DNA of 57,757 bases from DQTL01 sp964396505 (lineage in GTDB: Bacteria; Bacteroidota; Bacteroidia; Flavobacteriales; Flavobacteriaceae): NCBI GenBank assembly GCA_964396505.1, contig CAYNFJ010000001.1:1-57757 (forward strand), read 5' to 3'. The position numbers were made by a program, and so were the translations under genes. Within the stretch, counting starts at the first letter, position 1. Each line of letters starts with the position of its first letter. The notes under the pieces were generated by a model that was not told the DNA's origin, did no database searches, and saw nothing but the letters and a program-made list of their open reading frames with translations. Below are positions 33,060-43,158 of the stretch, in pieces.

Positions 33060-35164
33060 TATTTTAATAATTGGAAGGTGATTAATGCAACCATATAGGC
33101 CAAAGATCCCATTCCTAATAATTGTAAAACAGGCCATTTCCAAGAATTGGTTTCTCTTTTGACCGTTGCCAAAGTTCCCATACATTGCATAGCAAAAGCA
33201 TAGAACATCAATAAGGACATTCCGGTGGCAAAGCTAAAGCGTTTTTGTCCGGTTACCGAATCTACTTCATTTTGCATCCTTTCCTTTATAGTTGCCGTAT
33301 TATTGCCACTATCTTCCACACTGTATATAGTCGCTAGAGTTCCCACAAATACTTCGCGTGCCGCAAAAGAGCTGATCAAAGCGATCCCGACTTTCCAATC
33401 ATAACCCAAAGGCCGGATAGCCGGCTCTATGGATTTGCCGATTTTGCCAATATAAGAATGTGCTATTCTATAGGAGGCTATTTTCGTCTGTAACTCCGAT
33501 GGAGTTAAGGTGGTATTTGCATATTCCTTTTTAACTATCTGCTCAGCTTGGGTATAATCAGTACCGCCATTGGAAGCTAAAAACCATAAAACAATAGAAA
33601 TAGCTAAAATAATTCGTCCGGCGCCCAATACAAAAGCTTTGGTTTTTTCTAAAACCGTAATACCGATGTTTTTAGGAGAGGGAATTTTATAATTGGGCAG
33701 CTCAATCACAAAGAAGCTCTTGCTTTTTATTTTCAACACTTTGTTCAGTAAATAAGCAGAGGAAATAGCCGCCACAAATCCCAAGGCATACAACGCCAAC
33801 AAGGTAAGTCCTTGTAAATTAAAAACTCCCAGATAATGCTTGTCGGGAATAATTAATGATATCAAGATAGCATATACCGGAATTCGAGCGGAACAAGTGG
33901 TGAAAGGAACCACCAATATGGTAATTAAACGTTCACGCCAACTCTCAATATTTCTAGATGACATAATAGCCGGTATCGCACAAGCTGTTCCGGAAACCAA
34001 TGGAATCACACTCTTACCACTCATCCCGTATTTACGCATGATTTTATCCATTAAGAAAACCACTCGACTCATATAACCTGTTTCTTCTAACAAGGCTACA
34101 AATAGAAATAAAATAGCGATCTGCGGGACAAATATCAAAACACCGCCAATACCCGGTATCACTCCTTCTACAATTAAATCGGTAAATTTCCCTGCCGGCA
34201 ATTGTTGTTGTACATAGCTTGCCAGTTGTGAAAAAGATTGATCAATCCACTCCATCGGAATACTTGCCCAAGAAAAAACAGATTGAAAAATAATCATCAA
34301 AATCAAGGCAAAAAACACATACCCAAAAATTTTATGCGTCAATATTCTATCCAATCTACCTCGTAAGTCTGTTCCTGATTTTCTGTCAACAGTATAATTT
34401 TTTTTGAGAATTTCATTGATAACTTGATAGCGAAAAATTGCTTCTTTATGCTGAAATTTCTTGATTTTATCCGGTTTTTCTCTAAAAAAAGAAATCACTT
34501 TTTGCTCTTCAGGTGAAATAAAAGTATTCGTTTCTTTTTGCGTAATTAACAACCAGGATTTATAGATTGAAAATTGTGGTAAAGCTTCTTTTATACGTTT
34601 AAAAAAATGACCATCTATCCGTTGTGATATATCAGCCAAACTTTTGTTGTTTAAATCTTTATAATGAAGTAAAACTTGTTTTAAGGATGCTATACCTGTC
34701 TTTTTTCGAGCACTGACTAATAATACTTTGGTATCTAAATCAGTTTCCAGACCGGATACATTAATCGTAATCCCTTTGCGCGACATCTGATCTGCCATAT
34801 TAATCACTAATACGGTTGGAATGCCCAAATCCTTGATTTGAGTAAAGAGAAAAAGATTTCTTTTAAGATTTTCTACTTCTGCTACAACCACCACCACATC
34901 CGGAAAATCGGGATTGGATTCATCAACTAAGGTATTATAGACAATATCTTCATCGGCAGAAGTGGAATTGATACTATAAGTACCGGGCAAATCGGTTATA
35001 ATCGCCTTAACTGAATCGGATAGATGACAAACACCTTGCTTTTTATCCACCGTGATACCCGGATAATTCCCTACTTTTTGATTCAATCCGGTCAATTGGT
35101 TGAATAAAGAAGTTTTTCCCGTATTCGGATTCCCGACTAAAGCTATTTTAAGAATTTTGGACAT
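33059..35164 (-). CDS. feoB: Ferrous iron transport protein B
   Basis: Inner-membrane Fe(II) transporter of 701 aa. The N-terminal G domain has G1 GNPNTGKTS (residues 11-19), a G3 DLPGTYS and a G4 NMAD (VLVINMADQ). The two Gate regions are visible (EETGYMSRVVFLMDKIMRKYGMSG and SSFAAREVFVGTLATIY), with about ten membrane helices and the linking CAIPAIMSSRN motif. feoA lies directly upstream with no gap, and a Cys-rich partner overlaps the stop. Expression is probably iron-controlled from the feoA promoter. Confidence 0.97.
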   Translation of the reverse strand: MSKILKIALVGNPNTGKTSLFNQLTGLNQKVGNYPGITVDKKQGVCHLSDSVKAIITDLPGTYSINSTSADEDIVYNTLVDESNPDFPDVVVVVAEVENLKRNLFLFTQIKDLGIPTVLVINMADQMSRKGITINVSGLETDLDTKVLLVSARKKTGIASLKQVLLHYKDLNNKSLADISQRIDGHFFKRIKEALPQFSIYKSWLLITQKETNTFISPEEQKVISFFREKPDKIKKFQHKEAIFRYQVINEILKKNYTVDRKSGTDLRGRLDRILTHKIFGYVFFALILMIIFQSVFSWASIPMEWIDQSFSQLASYVQQQLPAGKFTDLIVEGVIPGIGGVLIFVPQIAILFLFVALLEETGYMSRVVFLMDKIMRKYGMSGKSVIPLVSGTACAIPAIMSSRNIESWRERLITILVVPFTTCSARIPVYAILISLIIPDKHYLGVFNLQGLTLLALYALGFVAAISSAYLLNKVLKIKSKSFFVIELPNYKIPSPKNIGITVLEKTKAFVLGAGRIILAISIVLWFLASNGGTDYTQAEQIVKKEYANTTLTPSELQTKIASYRIAHSYIGKIGKSIEPAIRPLGYDWKVGIALISSFAAREVFVGTLATIYSVEDSGNNTATIKERMQNEVDSVTGQKRFSFATGMSLLMFYAFAMQCMGTLATVKRETNSWKWPVLQLLGMGSLAYMVALITFQLLK

Positions 35165-35386
35165 CTACAATTTACTAATGGCTATCTGTGAAGCCGTTTC
35201 TACTCTAATAGCTAAATGACTGCCGTTTACACGAATGTATAAAGGATCTTTTAAAGGAGCTTTTTGAATTAATTCTACTTCTTTTCCGGGCAGACAACCC
35301 ATTTCCAATAATTTTAAAGGAATTTTGTCTAAAGCAATATCAGAAATAATACCCCTTTCCCCCACTTGTAAATCAGCAATACTCAT
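35165..35386 (-). CDS. feoA: Ferrous iron transport protein A
   Basis: A 73-aa SH3-like cytoplasmic protein that supports FeoB. Seen: MSIADLQVGERGIISDI, LLEMGCLPGKEVELIQKAPLKDPLYIRVNGSHLAIR, the typical FeoA profile. The gene ends exactly where feoB begins. Its promoter (35418-35446) and a possible operator (35392-35414) lie immediately upstream. Confidence 0.95.
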   Translation of the reverse strand: MSIADLQVGERGIISDIALDKIPLKLLEMGCLPGKEVELIQKAPLKDPLYIRVNGSHLAIRVETASQIAISKL

Positions 35387-35391
35387 ATTCG

Positions 35392-35414
35392 TTATTTAGA
35401 ATGATTTTAAATAA
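35392..35414. promoter_or_regulatory. Possible operator over the feoA start site
   Basis: TTATTTA (35392-35398) and TAAATAA (35408-35414) form an inverted repeat with a 9-nt spacer, lying between the feoA -7 box and the ATG. The place suits a repressor such as Fur or a DtxR-type protein, but the site is AT-rich and matches neither consensus closely. Confidence 0.3.
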
Positions 35415-35417
35415 TGG

Positions 35418-35446
35418 CAAAGATACTATTTTTTAGAAAACAGCAA
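35418..35446 (-). promoter_or_regulatory. Promoter of the feo operon
   Basis: On the minus strand TTG (35444-35446), 18 nt, then TATCTTTG (35418-35425): a full consensus match 32 nt before the feoA ATG. Confidence 0.6.
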
Positions 35447-35513
35447 TTGGTTCAGAAAATAATTATTCTAAAATTTGAGAGCGATGGTGTAGTTCCATAT
35501 TATACCGAAGGTA

Positions 35514-36182
35514 CTACTCTTTTTCTAAAAGCTTTATATCGTCAATTAATCGTTGTATATCTTTTGTATTCGTACCGTCATAGAAGCCTCTTATCCGGCG
35601 TTTTTTATCGACTAAAATAAAATTTTCGGTATGAATAAAATCTTGTAAACCACCGTCTCCTTTATCCAAAACGGCAAAGTAGGATTTCCGAGCCAATTTA
35701 TAAATTTCCTTTTTATCGCCGGTCGTAATATTCCATTTGGAATCAATCACACCTTTTTTATCGGCATAGGCTCGTAATACAGGAATACTATCCATCACCG
35801 GCGTAACCGAATGAGATAAAAACATAACCTGATCATCTTTCAAAAAAGCATCTTGTAAATCCTTCATATTAGACGTCATCACCGGGCAGATACTTTGACA
35901 GCGTGTAAAGAAAAAATCGGCCACATAAATCTTATCTTTATAATCTTCTTGTGTAATGGTATCTCCATTTTGATTAATCAAACTAAAATCAGCAATATGA
36001 TGCCCCTTTTTAATATCGGAAATACTGGGATCTACCAAATCCGGATTGACATCGTACGGATTATAAACCGGTAATTTTTTTGTGGGAAAAAGAAATAAAT
36101 ACAACAAATAAGTAGCTCCTAAAACCAATATTAACAAAATAATAAGAACCCATGAACTTTTTAATTGCTTTTGTTTACTCAT
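35514..36182 (-). CDS. SCO1/SenC-type copper protein
   Basis: A 222-aa protein with one N-terminal membrane helix (residues ~11-32) and a periplasmic thioredoxin-fold domain. The copper/redox site is Cys95-x3-Cys99 (FTRCQSICPVM) with the third ligand His184 (FIHTENFILVD), all as in SCO1. Such proteins help assemble the Cu(A) centre of cytochrome oxidase or act as thiol-disulfide reductants. No oxidase gene lies beside it, although the complex III operon is elsewhere in the window. It lies upstream of feoA but has a 127-bp gap and is probably separate. Confidence 0.92.
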   Translation of the reverse strand: MSKQKQLKSSWVLIILLILVLGATYLLYLFLFPTKKLPVYNPYDVNPDLVDPSISDIKKGHHIADFSLINQNGDTITQEDYKDKIYVADFFFTRCQSICPVMTSNMKDLQDAFLKDDQVMFLSHSVTPVMDSIPVLRAYADKKGVIDSKWNITTGDKKEIYKLARKSYFAVLDKGDGGLQDFIHTENFILVDKKRRIRGFYDGTNTKDIQRLIDDIKLLEKE

Positions 36183-36316
36183 TTTTTGTAGTTTTGGTTA
36201 TTATTTAGCAAAAATACATTATTAATTCAATTTTTTTTAAAAAAACACCGGACAATCTAGGGTTTTGACTCTGTAAATTGTTAAAGAAAAACACAAAACG
36301 TATAAAAACACTTCCC

Positions 36317-38254
36317 ATGAAAATACTATCCTACCTTTTTACTTTCTTATTCATTCTCCCGCTTTTTGCACAACACACTAAAAAAGAAAATCTTAAGAAA
36401 TTGATTAAAAGCGAAAGAAAAGCAGCACAATACAGAATGAATTACCGCGTAAACCCCAACACCACTGATTATGACATCAAATATCACCGGATGGAATGGA
36501 CGGTAGATCCGTCAGATAATCCGGCCGCAATAAGTGGCACTGTCACTACGTATTGGGAAGCAAAGGCTCCTATGAATACCATTACTTTTGATTTGATGGA
36601 TGAACTCACCGTCTCTCAAGTGGTTCAACGCGGAACTAATCTCTCTTTTAGCGCTGCCAATAACGAAGTGGTTATCACCCTTCCGGCTACTCAAAACACC
36701 GGTGTTTTAGACTCTTTGAGTATTACCTATAGCGGAAATCCGCCTCAAAGTGGATTTGATTCGTATGTGACAAGTACCCATAACGGTGTCCCGGTCTTAT
36801 GGACATTATCAGAACCGTATGGTGCCAGAGACTGGTGGCCTTGTAAACAAGATTTGATAGACAAGGCTGATTCTATTGATGTATATATTACCTATCCACA
36901 GTTTTACAACGGAAGTGAAGAATACAAAGCAGCTTCCAATGGCTTATTACAATCTGAAACCGTATCGGGAAACATGAAAACATCCTATTGGAAACACCGG
37001 CATCCCATACCGGCTTATCTCGTTGCTATGGCGGTAACCAATTACAGTGTATATGATGACTTGGCTTACGCGGGAACCGCGCAAGAATTTCCAATTACCA
37101 ATTATGTTTTCCCTGAAAATCTAACTACTGTACAGACTCAAACACCTGTAACTGCCGATTTGATAGAACTCTATGGAAACCTGTTTGAAATGTACCCTTA
37201 TGCCGATGAAAAATACGGTCATGCCCAGTTTGGTTGGGGTGGCGGTATGGAGCATACCACGATGACTTTTATGGTTAGTTTTGGACGCGATTTAATTGCA
37301 CATGAATTAGCCCACCAGTGGTTTGGTGATAAGGTAACATGTGGTTCTTGGCACGATATATGGCTGAACGAAGGCTTTGCGACTTACTTGACCGGCTTGT
37401 CCAAAGAGCATCTAGACGGTGCAACCGCATTTTATAATTGGCGCGCCGGAAAAATTAGTTCTATCACGAGTTCTCCCAACGGATCTGTCTATTGTACCGA
37501 TACAACTTCCGTTAATAGAATTTTTAGTGGCAGATTAAGTTATGACAAAGGATCTATGGTGCTACATATGCTTCGATACAAGTTAGGAGATACCGATTTT
37601 TTCCAAGGAGTTACCAATTATCTAGACGACCCTGCCTTGTCGTATGGCTATGCTAAAACCATCGATTTACAAAACCATCTGGAAGCTCAAAGCGGCATGG
37701 ATTTAGATGAATTTTTTGCCGATTGGTTTATGGGTGAAGGGTATCCTTCTTACAACATTCAATGGTCACAAACCGGTAACACCGTTTATATTACCGTCAA
37801 TCAGACACAATCTCACCCTTCAGTGTCTTTCTTTGAAATGCCTCTCCCGATTAAGCTGGTAGGCACCAATGGTGAAACACAAATGCTCCGATTGGAAAAT
37901 ACCAGTAACGGACAGTTATTTACAGAAACGGTTCCTTTTACGGTGAGTTCCGTAGTTTTTGATCCGGATAAACAAATTATCTCTAAAAATAATTCGGTGA
38001 CACTATCTTCCGGTAGTCTAGAAGTAGAAGATATCTTAGCTTTTCCTAACCCAGTTGGTGACCAAATTACAATAGCTACGGCCAATGGTGTTACACTGGA
38101 ATCTACGGCACTTTTTAATTCGGCAGGACAGTTGATTCTCAAACAAGATGCCAATCAGCCGGTTATTCATTTTACCGACATTGCAAAAGGCATTATGATT
38201 CTTCAAATCAACACTAATAAAGGGGTATATTACCGTACACTCATCAAAGAATAA
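36317..38254 (+). CDS. M1-family metallopeptidase with T9SS sorting domain
   Basis: A 645-aa exported zinc aminopeptidase. ATG at 36317 gives a clear signal peptide (MKILSYLFTFLFILPLFAQH); a TTG 39 bp upstream is not needed. The zinc site is HELAHQ (His329, Glu330, His333) with Glu352 in NEGFATYL, and GGMEHTTM stands for the GxMEN motif. The C-terminal ~75 residues are a type IX sorting domain: FPNPVGDQITI, ALFNSAGQLIL, FTDIAKGIMILQI, then YYRTLIKE. So it is moved to the cell surface or medium, where it would trim peptides for nutrition. It stands alone. Confidence 0.94.
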   Translation: MKILSYLFTFLFILPLFAQHTKKENLKKLIKSERKAAQYRMNYRVNPNTTDYDIKYHRMEWTVDPSDNPAAISGTVTTYWEAKAPMNTITFDLMDELTVSQVVQRGTNLSFSAANNEVVITLPATQNTGVLDSLSITYSGNPPQSGFDSYVTSTHNGVPVLWTLSEPYGARDWWPCKQDLIDKADSIDVYITYPQFYNGSEEYKAASNGLLQSETVSGNMKTSYWKHRHPIPAYLVAMAVTNYSVYDDLAYAGTAQEFPITNYVFPENLTTVQTQTPVTADLIELYGNLFEMYPYADEKYGHAQFGWGGGMEHTTMTFMVSFGRDLIAHELAHQWFGDKVTCGSWHDIWLNEGFATYLTGLSKEHLDGATAFYNWRAGKISSITSSPNGSVYCTDTTSVNRIFSGRLSYDKGSMVLHMLRYKLGDTDFFQGVTNYLDDPALSYGYAKTIDLQNHLEAQSGMDLDEFFADWFMGEGYPSYNIQWSQTGNTVYITVNQTQSHPSVSFFEMPLPIKLVGTNGETQMLRLENTSNGQLFTETVPFTVSSVVFDPDKQIISKNNSVTLSSGSLEVEDILAFPNPVGDQITIATANGVTLESTALFNSAGQLILKQDANQPVIHFTDIAKGIMILQINTNKGVYYRTLIKE

Positions 38255-38366
38255 TAGCTTGTTTAGTGTCTGTCTATCAAATGCTTAATTTTATAAATAG
38301 ACACTATGTAGGTTTTGTTTTGAAAATCGTACCTTTGCCCACTTTATATATTAAGGATAACATTGT

Positions 38367-39704
38367 ATGGAAATTTTTATAAAAATAGCTCAATTCTTGT
38401 TGAGTTTGTCATTTCTCATTATTCTACACGAATTCGGACACTTTATTGCCGCCCGAATTTTTAAAACCCGTGTTGAAAAATTTTATTTATTTTTTGATGC
38501 TTGGGGCAAAAAACTTTTCTCTATAAAAAGAGGAGATACAGAATATGGCATCGGTTGGTTGCCCTTGGGTGGATATGTTAAAATATCGGGTATGATTGAT
38601 GAGAGTATGGACAAGGAGCAGATGAAGTTACCGCCAAAACCCTATGAATTCAGATCCAAACCGGCCTGGCAACGTTTAATCATTATGTTGGGTGGTGTCA
38701 CGGTAAACTTTATATTAGGAATTCTTATCTATATCATGATTGCTTTTGTATGGGGCGAAGACTATGTCAGTACAAAGGGCGTAAAACACGGGTTTAGCGT
38801 AGCAGATTCTTTTGAACAATACGGTTTTCAAGAAGGTGATAACATCCTTAAAATAGATGGAAAAGTTCCTTTTAATGTATTGGATGTCAATAAAGACTTG
38901 TTTTTAAAAGACATCAAAACCCTTACCGTAAAACACCCGGATGGAAATATCGAAACCATTAAACTTCCGGAAGGTGTTGGAAAAAAAATGTGGAATGAAG
39001 GAATCTTATTCCCTTTTCAGCCAAGATCTATGGCGGTCATTGATACCGTTGTTTCTAACTCTCCTGCCGAGAAAGCCGGTGTTTTAAAAGGAGATAGAAT
39101 TATTGACGTCAATAATTCTCCCGTTACTTATTGGAATGAATTTACCAAAAAAGTGGATTCTACCACTACTTCTTTACGTGTATTAAGAGGTGCTGATACT
39201 ATAGAAATAGCCATTAAACCGGAAGTGCTGGATACCAAATCTAAAAAATTAAAAATCGGTGTTAGTAGTTTTGGGGACAATGCCATTGAAACACAGCACA
39301 AAAAATACTCATTTCTTGAAAGTATCTCCAGAGGAAACCGTATGGGCTTGAATAAACTTCAGAGTTATATCGGACAATTTAAATACTTGTTTACCAAAAA
39401 AGGAGCTGGAGAAATCGGTGGCTTTATTGCTATTGGTAAAATCTTTCCTTCTACTTGGAACTGGCAAGCCTTTTGGAGTATCACTGCATTCTTGTCTATC
39501 ATGCTTGGATTTATGAATTTATTGCCCATTCCGGCATTGGACGGCGGACACGCCCTTTTTGTGTTGTTTGAGATGATAACCGGCAGAAAACCCAGTGATA
39601 AATTTCTGGAATATGCCCAAATTACCGGTTTTGTACTATTGATGGGGCTCCTGTTGTTAGCAAATGGAAATGATATTTTTAAGTTGATCAAGGCTTGGTT
39701 GTAA
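38367..39704 (+). CDS. rseP: RIP metalloprotease RseP (site-2 protease)
   Basis: Intramembrane zinc protease, 445 aa, which cleaves membrane-bound regulators such as anti-sigma factors after a first cut. The active site is HEFGH (His21, Glu22, His25) in the first helix, and the third zinc ligand lies in NLLPIPALDGGH near residue 388. Two PDZ-like regions lie between (about residues 125-190 and 225-280, the latter with SPAEKAGVLKGDRIIDVN). Four membrane helices are expected. A TACCTTTG -7 box sits at 38330-38337. It precedes the PBP1C gene by 53 bp, which has its own TACCTTTG box (39732-39739). Confidence 0.95.
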   Translation: MEIFIKIAQFLLSLSFLIILHEFGHFIAARIFKTRVEKFYLFFDAWGKKLFSIKRGDTEYGIGWLPLGGYVKISGMIDESMDKEQMKLPPKPYEFRSKPAWQRLIIMLGGVTVNFILGILIYIMIAFVWGEDYVSTKGVKHGFSVADSFEQYGFQEGDNILKIDGKVPFNVLDVNKDLFLKDIKTLTVKHPDGNIETIKLPEGVGKKMWNEGILFPFQPRSMAVIDTVVSNSPAEKAGVLKGDRIIDVNNSPVTYWNEFTKKVDSTTTSLRVLRGADTIEIAIKPEVLDTKSKKLKIGVSSFGDNAIETQHKKYSFLESISRGNRMGLNKLQSYIGQFKYLFTKKGAGEIGGFIAIGKIFPSTWNWQAFWSITAFLSIMLGFMNLLPIPALDGGHALFVLFEMITGRKPSDKFLEYAQITGFVLLMGLLLLANGNDIFKLIKAWL

Positions 39705-39757
39705 ATTAGTAGTCCGTTTAATCTTAGTTCGTACCTTTGTATCCGACTCGAGATTAA

Positions 39758-42252
39758 ATGAAATCCTATATTATCAAACATAAAATTAAGTTTAGTGTAC
39801 TCTTATTGGTACTGCTGGCTTATTATGTTTCATTACCAAAAAAATTATTTAACGATCCTACAGCAACTGTCGTTGAAAGTGCCGAAGGTAAACTATTAGG
39901 GGCTAAAATAGCAAGCGATATGCAATGGCGCTTTCCGGAAAGAGATAGCGTTCCTTACAAATTCACACAATGCATTACACAATATGAAGACGCCTATTTT
40001 TACAAGCATTGGGGATTTAACATCGTATCTATTTTTAAGGCTTTAAAAGCCAATATAAAAGCCGGTAAAGTGGTGCGAGGTGGAAGTACTATTACTCAGC
40101 AAGTCATACGATTATCCCGCAAAAACAAAAGACGAACCTATTTCGAAAAACTCAAAGAACTCATCTTAGCAACACGATTGGAGTTTCGATATTCCAAAGA
40201 TAAAATCATAAGCCTGTATGCATCTCACGCCCCTTTTGGGGGTAATATTGTAGGACTGGACGCCGCATCATGGCGGTATTTTGCACAGGAACCCGAAAAT
40301 TTATCATGGGCAGAAAATGCTACTTTGGCAGTATTGCCCAATGCGCCCGGTTTAATCCATATCAATAAAAATAGAGGAGAATTATTAAAAAAACGAAATC
40401 TATTGCTTAAAAAACTCTTTAATGCTCATATCATAGATTCGTTAACATACGCATTGGCCATTCAGGAAAATTTACCCGATAAAACATTTCCTTTACCACA
40501 AACAGCGCCGCATCTCATTGCAAAAGCAGCCCGAGAATATCCCGGAGAAAGAGTCCGCACCAGTGTTAAAATTCAATTACAAAAAAAACTAAATCAGATT
40601 GTTACACAACATTACAACAATCTTAAACAGAATCATATTTATAATATTGCAGCCCTCATCATCGATGTGAAAACACGTAAAATACTGGCTTATGTCGGAA
40701 ATTCACCCACGGATAAAAAACATCAAAAAGATGTTGACATCATTGATAAACCACGAAGTACCGGAAGTATTTTAAAACCCTTTTTATTTGCTTCTATGCT
40801 AAATGATGGCGCTTTGCTACCCAATACCTTAATAGCCGATATTCCCACTTATTTTTCGGGTTATAAACCTAAAAATTTTAATCTATCTTATTACGGAGCA
40901 GTCCCTGCGAGCAAAGCTCTGGCAAAATCACTTAATATTCCGGCAGTAAGAATGTTACAGTCATATGGTGTAGCTCGTTTTTACAATCAACTCCAGCATT
41001 TGAAATTACATCATATTTCCAAAGGAGCCAATCATTACGGATTACCTTTAATTCTAGGAGGTGCTGAAAGTAGCTTGTGGGACTTATCCAGAGCCTACGC
41101 CTTCTTATCAGGTACATTAGTACATTATGACCAAACCCAAGGGCGTTATTACAATAATGAATTGGCAGAATTATCTTACCTCAAAAATAAAACAGCAGAT
41201 TTTGGCACCCTAACAACTGAATACCCTATTTTCGATGCCGGATCTATTTATTCTACCTACGAAGCCTTACGAAAGTTAAACCGGCCGGAAGGAGAAGAAA
41301 ACTGGGAGTTTTATGATGATGCCACCCCTATTGCTTGGAAAACCGGAACCAGTTTTGGTTTTAGAGATGCTTGGGCTATTGGATNNNNNNNNNNNNNNNN
41401 NNNNNNNNNNNNNNNNNNNNNNNNNNNNNNNNNNNNNNNNNNNNNNNNNNNNNNNNNNNNNNNNNNNNNNNNNNNNNNNNNNNNATTGCTTGGAAAACCG
41501 GAACCAGTTTTGGTTTTAGAGATGCTTGGGCTATTGGATCCAGCGCACAATATGTAGTAGGTGTATGGGTTGGAAACGCCGACGGAGAAGGTCGTCCGGG
41601 ATTAACCGGTATTACGGCAGCAGCACCCATACTTTTTGATGTGTTTTCGTATATGCCCAGCAGTACTTGGTTTGCGCCACCTTATGATGAATTACAAAAA
41701 ATCATAACTTGTAAAAAAAGTGGTTATCGCGCTTCTGAAATTTGTGAGGAAAAAGATACAATTTGGGCACCAAAATCAGGATTGAAAACAGCTCCTTGTC
41801 CTTATCACCATTGGATACATCTGGATAAAACAGGAAGCTTTCAAGTCAACAGCTCATGTGAAGCTATCAGCGATATGAAACATGTAAGTTGGTTTGTGTT
41901 ACCACCGGTCCAAGCCTACTATTATCAGTTAAAAAATCCTTTTTATAAACCGCTCCCCCCATTTAGAGATGATTGTGTAAACAGTGGAAAAACTCCGATG
42001 GAGTTTATAGATAACAATAAAAATGAACATATTTTTTTACCCAAAAATTTTGATGAACACAAGAATAATCTGATTCTGAAAATAAAACATGTACAACCTG
42101 AAATCCAAATTTACTGGTATTTGGACAATCGATTTATAAAAAGCACAAAAAATTTCCATGAAATTGCGATCCAACCTAAACCGGGAAGCCACACTATTAC
42201 TGCTATGGATGCACTAGGGAATGAAATTAAAAAAAATTTTAAAATTTTATAG
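39758..42252 (+). CDS. pbpC: Penicillin-binding protein 1C, falsely split by an assembly gap
   Basis: Bifunctional peptidoglycan synthase with a C-terminal BiPBP_C domain. N-terminal helix (residues ~9-23); glycosyltransferase domain GT51 with Glu77 in EDAYFYKHWG and RGGSTITQQV; transpeptidase with Ser337-x-x-Lys340 (GSILKP), SLN (AKSLNIPAV) and Lys528-Thr-Gly (WKTGTSFG). The last ~85 residues (FLPKNFDEHKNN onward) are the BiPBP_C module. A run of 100 N (41385-41484) interrupts it. The 55 bases before the gap (41330-41384) equal the 55 after it (41485-41539), so removing the N and one copy restores a single in-frame 779-aa protein. Read literally, the gap sequence breaks the frame. The gene is intact in my view. 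Confidence 0.93.
41330..41539. other. Assembly gap (100 N) with 55-bp duplicated flanks
   Basis: 41385-41484 are N; 41330-41384 and 41485-41539 are identical. Merging the copies preserves the PBP1C frame. This is a contig-end overlap and not a biological duplication. Confidence 0.9.
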
Positions 42253-42323
42253 AAAAAAGTTTGTTTGTTAATAAAATGTTCATAACTTAGCCACAGGAAA
42301 CCCTAACCCTTAATTTATTTGAC

Positions 42324-43070
42324 ATGGAAAATTACCCTAACCAATCGCCTGTTGATAGAGAAATCAATGTAAATCCATCTATTGTGCTGTCTTGTAAAAT
42401 CAGCGCAGACGGATTTATTGAATATATTAATCACTCTTTTAGTGAAGTAAGTGGTTATGAAGAGTTTGAAATAATCGGAGAATCTATGGATGTGTTACGC
42501 CATCCGGATGTGCCACAAATCATCTATGAAATTCTAAAAGAACGCCTTAGCAAAAACGAACCTATTAAGTTAATAACTAAGCAATTAGCAAAAGACGGTC
42601 GTTTCTTTTGGCTATTGAGCGAATATGAAAGTAAGTTAAATGATGCCGGTGAACTCATCGCTCATTACAGCCATAGTGTTGCAGCTCCAACTTTTGCGGT
42701 TCACAAAATAAGTTCTTTATACAAAATTCTATCCAAAATAGAATCAAAAAGTGGAAATACTGAAGTCTCTAAACGATATTTAATTGGTTTTCTGGAAGAA
42801 CGCAACATGAATTACAATCAGTTTATTGAAGAATTGTGTATCCACCAACCCAAGTTTGAACAACAAATTCAACCGCAAATCACCAATCCGATTCAAAGCA
42901 ATATACAACCCGACCCCATACTTCAAAAGCAAAACAGGGGGTCACGGTTAAATGATTTAACCTATAATGCTAATTTGGATTTGACAAATTCAAATAGAAT
43001 ACACAGCCCGATAAATTCACCCAAAACAAAAAAGAAAAAGAGTTTGCTTAAAAAGGTCTTTGGAAAATAG
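42324..43070 (+). CDS. Stand-alone Aer-like PAS domain protein, larger paralogue
   Basis: A 248-aa cytoplasmic protein with one PAS domain at residues ~15-125. It shows the features of the aerotaxis receptor Aer: an N-terminal PVDREINVNPS segment, YINHSFSEVSGYEEFEIIGE, the VLRHPDVPQ motif and KDGRFFWLLSEYE with the Trp near the flavin. A helical part follows (SLYKILSKIESKSG), then a Gln/Asn-rich linker and a basic Lys-rich tail (KTKKKKSLLKKVFGK). No kinase, cyclase or methyl-accepting output domain is present. It may bind FAD and sense redox or oxygen; the output partner is unknown. Its paralogue lies 88 bp downstream. Confidence 0.82.
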   Translation: MENYPNQSPVDREINVNPSIVLSCKISADGFIEYINHSFSEVSGYEEFEIIGESMDVLRHPDVPQIIYEILKERLSKNEPIKLITKQLAKDGRFFWLLSEYESKLNDAGELIAHYSHSVAAPTFAVHKISSLYKILSKIESKSGNTEVSKRYLIGFLEERNMNYNQFIEELCIHQPKFEQQIQPQITNPIQSNIQPDPILQKQNRGSRLNDLTYNANLDLTNSNRIHSPINSPKTKKKKSLLKKVFGK

Positions 43071-43158
43071 TTTTACCTGCTAATTTCCTCATTTTAAGTA
43101 GCTAGCTTGCCTGAAATATGATTATACCCAAAAAAAAGTATAATTGTAATAGAGTGAT

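Noticed and set aside
41311..42252. Second, separate PBP-like gene starting near the N run
   Set aside because: It arises from the duplicated 55-bp flank and the N bases; collapsing the overlap gives one continuous PBP1C.
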